Assembly: GCF_014295415.1 (NCBI RefSeq)
Contig: NZ_CP052909.1
Coordinates: 2,480,001-2,544,000 of the forward strand
Source: Constantimarinum furrinae
GTDB taxonomy: Bacteria; Bacteroidota; Bacteroidia; Flavobacteriales; Flavobacteriaceae
Length of the DNA: 64,000 nucleotides
Direction: 5' to 3'
Notes under the pieces: model-generated
What the model was told of the DNA's origin: nothing
Seen by the model: the letters and a program-made list of their open reading frames with translations, nothing else
The model's database searches: none
Part shown: positions 63,536-64,000 of the stretch, one piece after another
How positions within the stretch are numbered: the stretch's first letter is position 1
Layout: every line of letters starts with the position of its first letter
Translations under genes and position numbers: made by a program

Positions 63536-64000
63536 CGTGCTTTATTTTAGAAGCTAATAAATAGAGTACTGCCATGCGTATTGCCACACCGTTTTGTACC
63601 TGATCCAGAATGATGGCATGCTTACTGTCGGCCACATCGCTGGTAATTTCCACCCCGCGGTTTATAGGGCCCGGGTGCATGATCACTATTTCCTTTTTAA
63701 GGGAATCGAGTAAGGTCTTATTTACCCCAAATTGTTGTGTGTATTCTCTGGTTGTCGGGAAATAACTGATCTCCATTCGCTCGTTTTGAACGCGTAGCAT
63801 ATTGGCTACATCGCACCATTCTAATGCCTTGCGAAGATTTGGCTCAACTTCAACACCTAAACTTTCTATATATTTGGGTAATAATGTTTTAGGGCCGCAT
63901 ACCTTAACTTTTGCTCCAAGCTTTTGAAGTGCAAATATATTAGACAATGCAACTCTGGAATGCAGTATATCCCCTACGATTACCACCTTTATTCCTTCAA
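63525..64000 (-). CDS. pyrB: Aspartate carbamoyltransferase, C-terminal part
   Basis: The gene extends past the right edge; 158 residues are present. Visible are VVIVGDILHSRVALSNIFAL, MHPGPINRGVEI (the HPGPxNRxxE substrate motif) and DQVQNGVAIRMAVLY. The enzyme makes N-carbamoyl-aspartate in pyrimidine synthesis. The start and N-terminal carbamoyl-phosphate domain lie outside. Confidence 0.95.
   Translation of the reverse strand, partial: EGIKVVIVGDILHSRVALSNIFALQKLGAKVKVCGPKTLLPKYIESLGVEVEPNLRKALEWCDVANMLRVQNERMEISYFPTTREYTQQFGVNKTLLDSLKKEIVIMHPGPINRGVEITSDVADSKHAIILDQVQNGVAIRMAVLYLLASKIKHDED

Overview
The window comes from a low-GC Bacteroidota chromosome, almost certainly a member of the Flavobacteriaceae. 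The signs are Bacteroidota-type promoters (TTG, about 20 bases, TAnnTTTG), frequent TTG/GTG starts without Shine-Dalgarno sites, a hybrid two-component regulator, a secreted protein with a type IX (T9SS) sorting tail, a SixA-PPK1-PPX operon, a GntA-like protein and a DnaX without zinc-binding cysteines. Most of the sequence is ordinary core genome. The unusual parts are the tRNA region and adjoining accessory stretch (8.6-13.8 kb) and a few fused or recoded genes.

1-8.6 kb: the 5' part of a TamB-like gene runs leftward, divergent from tsaD-rsmE. Then come a DUF4159 protein, a SpoU-family RNA methyltransferase, an AI-2E-type permease, a THUMP-like methyltransferase and a secreted protein. 8.6-10.3 kb: tRNA-Ser(GCT), a tRNA-Pro-shaped relic, a GIY-YIG nuclease gene, intact tRNA-Pro(TGG), tRNA-Arg(TCT), a terminator, and then about 9.5 tandem copies of an 81-82 bp unit able to form two hairpins. 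10.3-13.8 kb: a stress-flavoured accessory cluster (YqaE/Pmp3, DUF1989, GntA-like, SemiSWEET, YetF-like, YciF-like).

13.9-20.3 kb: a 1315-residue hybrid sensor/AraC regulator followed by a tiny protein and a repeat-rich surface protein with an S74 autochaperone. 20.5-25.1 kb (minus): a kinase-like membrane-anchored protein, a DAO-type oxidoreductase and a 7TMR-HD phosphohydrolase. 25.3-39.3 kb: thiolase, NlpC/P60 peptidase, TPR protein, gyrA, clpC, a DksA-type zinc finger, hutH, a TlpA-like lipoprotein and nnr. 39.4-46.1 kb: gcvT, an SDR-like protein, pterin dehydratase, an S41 protease, YebC and a T9SS cargo protein. 46.1-50.6 kb (minus): an acyltransferase, a KdsB-KdnB fusion (CMP-Kdo synthetase plus Kdo 8-oxidase), DUF4126 and a RecD-like helicase. 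50.7-57.1 kb: DUF3822-rsmD, two of three paralogous small STAS/SpoIIAA-like proteins, rnpB on the minus strand, dnaX with an A10 slippery run, and miaE. 57.1-64 kb (minus): ppx-ppk1-sixA-pdxH, a GGCT-like lipoprotein, rnz, a STAS-like protein and the 3' part of pyrB.

The most notable observations are the tRNA-Pro/GIY-YIG duplication unit, the structured tandem array, the KdsB-KdnB fusion, and the A10 run in dnaX, where slippage into either alternative frame ends translation within about four codons, just after the clamp-loader core. All assignments are by eye; no database search was run.
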